Assembly: GCA_030667105.1 (NCBI GenBank)
Contig: DAOUWN010000145.1
Span: 1-6,065 of the forward strand
Direction of reading: 5' to 3'
DNA length: 6,065 nt
DNA from: Deltaproteobacteria bacterium
GTDB lineage: Bacteria; Desulfobacterota; Desulfobacteria; C00003060
The first letter of the stretch is position 1; each line of letters starts with the position of its first letter. The position numbers were made by a program, and so were the translations under genes. The notes beneath the pieces are model-generated. The model was not told where the DNA came from, did not search any database, and saw nothing but the letters and a program-made list of their open reading frames with translations. Below, piece after piece: positions 5,069 through 6,065 of this stretch.

Positions 5069-6065
5069 ATGAAACAATACCTTATCAAAGAAGAGCCCCG
5101 CCAGCCGCAAGAGCAAGCCTTTTCCATCCCATACAAGGACGTCCTGAATCCTGCTCAATATGAGGCTGTGACCACTTTGCAGGGGCCCCTTCTTGTAGTT
5201 GCCGGGGCAGGGAGCGGCAAGACCAGGACCCTAACATATCGGGTTGCCCGACTCGTGGAGGAAGGTGTGCCGCCCGGTTCTGTTTTGCTGCTGACCTGTA
5301 CGCGGAAGGCATCACAGGAGATGCTTCGAAGAGCCGCCGTCGTGCTGGATGAGCGCTGTGAAAAGGTGGCAGGCGGCACCTTTCATTCTTTTGCCAACTT
5401 AACTTTGAGAAAACATGCCAAAGAGATCGGTTTTGGCTCAGGGTTCAACATTCTGGATCGTGCCGACTCAGAAGACGTGATTAGTCTTCTCCGCGCCAGG
5501 CTGAACTTGAATCTCAAGGGGCGGCGCTTTCCGCAGAAGAGGACCATCGCCAACATCTATAGCAAGGATGTGAACAAGGGGGTTGCCATTGAGGAGGTTG
5601 TCCTTGAAGATCACGCCCATTTTGTAAAGGATGCGCCGAATCTGCTGCGCTTTCATAGGGCCTATGAAACGTACAAGAAAGAGCATTGCATGATGGATTA
5701 CGATGATCTCTTGCTTTACATGAAGGTCTTGCTTGAAGGAAACCAGGCTGTGAGGGAGACACTCTCGCACACGTATCGTTACATCATGGTGGATGAATAC
5801 CAGGATACCAACAGGATTCAGGCCGATATTGTCAGACTCCTTGCTGCCACGCACAATAACGTGATGGTAGTGGGGGACGACTCCCAGTCTATCTATGCCT
5901 TCCGAGGGGCTAATTTCGGAAATATCATGGATTTCCCCGAAATATTTCCGGGCACAAAGACGATCAAGTTGGAAGAAAACTATCGCAGCACACAGTCTAT
6001 ACTTGACGTAACCAATGTCATTATTGATCGGGCGCAAAGAAAATACACCAAGGTGCTTTTTACGC
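5069..6065 (+). CDS. UvrD/Rep-family superfamily 1 DNA helicase (N-terminal part, cut by window edge)
   Basis: ATP-dependent 3'-5' DNA helicase of the UvrD/PcrA/Rep group, acting in repair, replication restart or recombination. Seen: the frame is open from ATG 5069 to the window end, giving 332 residues. Motifs in order are Q motif LNPAQYEAV (26-34), Walker A AGAGSGKT (45-52), motif Ia LLLTCTRKASQEM (73-85), motif Ib GTFHSF (103-108), Walker B VDEYQDTN (241-248), motif III VVGDDSQSIYAFRGA (267-281) and motif IV LEENYRST (301-308). These cover domains 1A and 1B and the start of 2A; motifs V and VI lie beyond the window. A leader of about 25 residues precedes the Q motif, which E. coli UvrD lacks. 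Motif Ia reads TCTRKA where TFTNKA is usual. No Shine-Dalgarno is visible before ATG 5069, so translation may depend on coupling to the gene 19 nt upstream; an in-frame TTG at 5021 is an alternative. It cannot be assigned to UvrD, PcrA or Rep from this part. Confidence 0.93.
   Translation, partial: MKQYLIKEEPRQPQEQAFSIPYKDVLNPAQYEAVTTLQGPLLVVAGAGSGKTRTLTYRVARLVEEGVPPGSVLLLTCTRKASQEMLRRAAVVLDERCEKVAGGTFHSFANLTLRKHAKEIGFGSGFNILDRADSEDVISLLRARLNLNLKGRRFPQKRTIANIYSKDVNKGVAIEEVVLEDHAHFVKDAPNLLRFHRAYETYKKEHCMMDYDDLLLYMKVLLEGNQAVRETLSHTYRYIMVDEYQDTNRIQADIVRLLAATHNNVMVVGDDSQSIYAFRGANFGNIMDFPEIFPGTKTIKLEENYRSTQSILDVTNVIIDRAQRKYTKVLFT

Noticed and set aside
5468..6037. 189-residue open frame on the minus strand
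   Set aside because: It is antisense to the helicase, whose conserved motifs run through this stretch; the antisense protein shows no recognisable features.

Overview
The window reads as ordinary chromosomal DNA of a Gram-negative bacterium, most likely from the Desulfobacterota (Deltaproteobacteria). That placement is an inference from the style of the proteins (a short stand-alone Fe-S scaffold protein, a small PilZ protein, a UvrD-type helicase with an N-terminal leader) and from short palindromic and TGAACCC-type intergenic elements. No rRNA or other phylogenetic marker is present. Coding density is high, and I see no insertion sequence, tRNA, rRNA, CRISPR array or prophage gene.

Layout. 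Two gene blocks diverge from an intergenic region of about 330 bp (4129-4458). The leftward block (minus strand) reads, in order of transcription: an IscU/NifU-N-type Fe-S cluster scaffold (4128-3697), a short membrane-anchored penicillin-binding transpeptidase (3623-2325), a nicotinamidase (2303-1782), a nicotinate phosphoribosyltransferase (1785-454), and the first half of a HAD phosphatase of the phosphoglycolate phosphatase type (336-1, running off the left edge). The rightward block (plus strand) reads: a single-domain PilZ protein (4459-4809), an unrecognised 72-residue protein (4831-5049), and the first 332 residues of a UvrD/Rep-family superfamily 1 helicase (from 5069, running off the right edge).

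How the genes fit together. The clearest functional unit is pncA-pncB. The nicotinamidase converts nicotinamide to nicotinate, and the phosphoribosyltransferase converts nicotinate to nicotinate mononucleotide. This is the entry to Preiss-Handler NAD salvage, and the two genes overlap by 4 bp (ATGA). The transpeptidase gene ends only 21 nt upstream of pncA, so it is probably co-transcribed, although no direct biochemical link is evident. The PilZ gene, the 72-residue gene and the helicase gene are spaced by about 20 nt and probably form one operon.

Non-coding sequence. The divergent region carries a TATAAT hexamer next to an imperfect inverted repeat (rightward side) and a candidate leftward promoter with a tandem 8-mer repeat just upstream of its -35. 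The gap between pncB and the HAD gene (337-453) is filled with small hairpins and TGAACCC-like repeats that run up to the pncB stop codon. I found no convincing evidence of a novel multi-gene system. The most interesting items are the candidate regulatory sites, the uncharacterised 72-residue protein, and the unusual company of the small transpeptidase.
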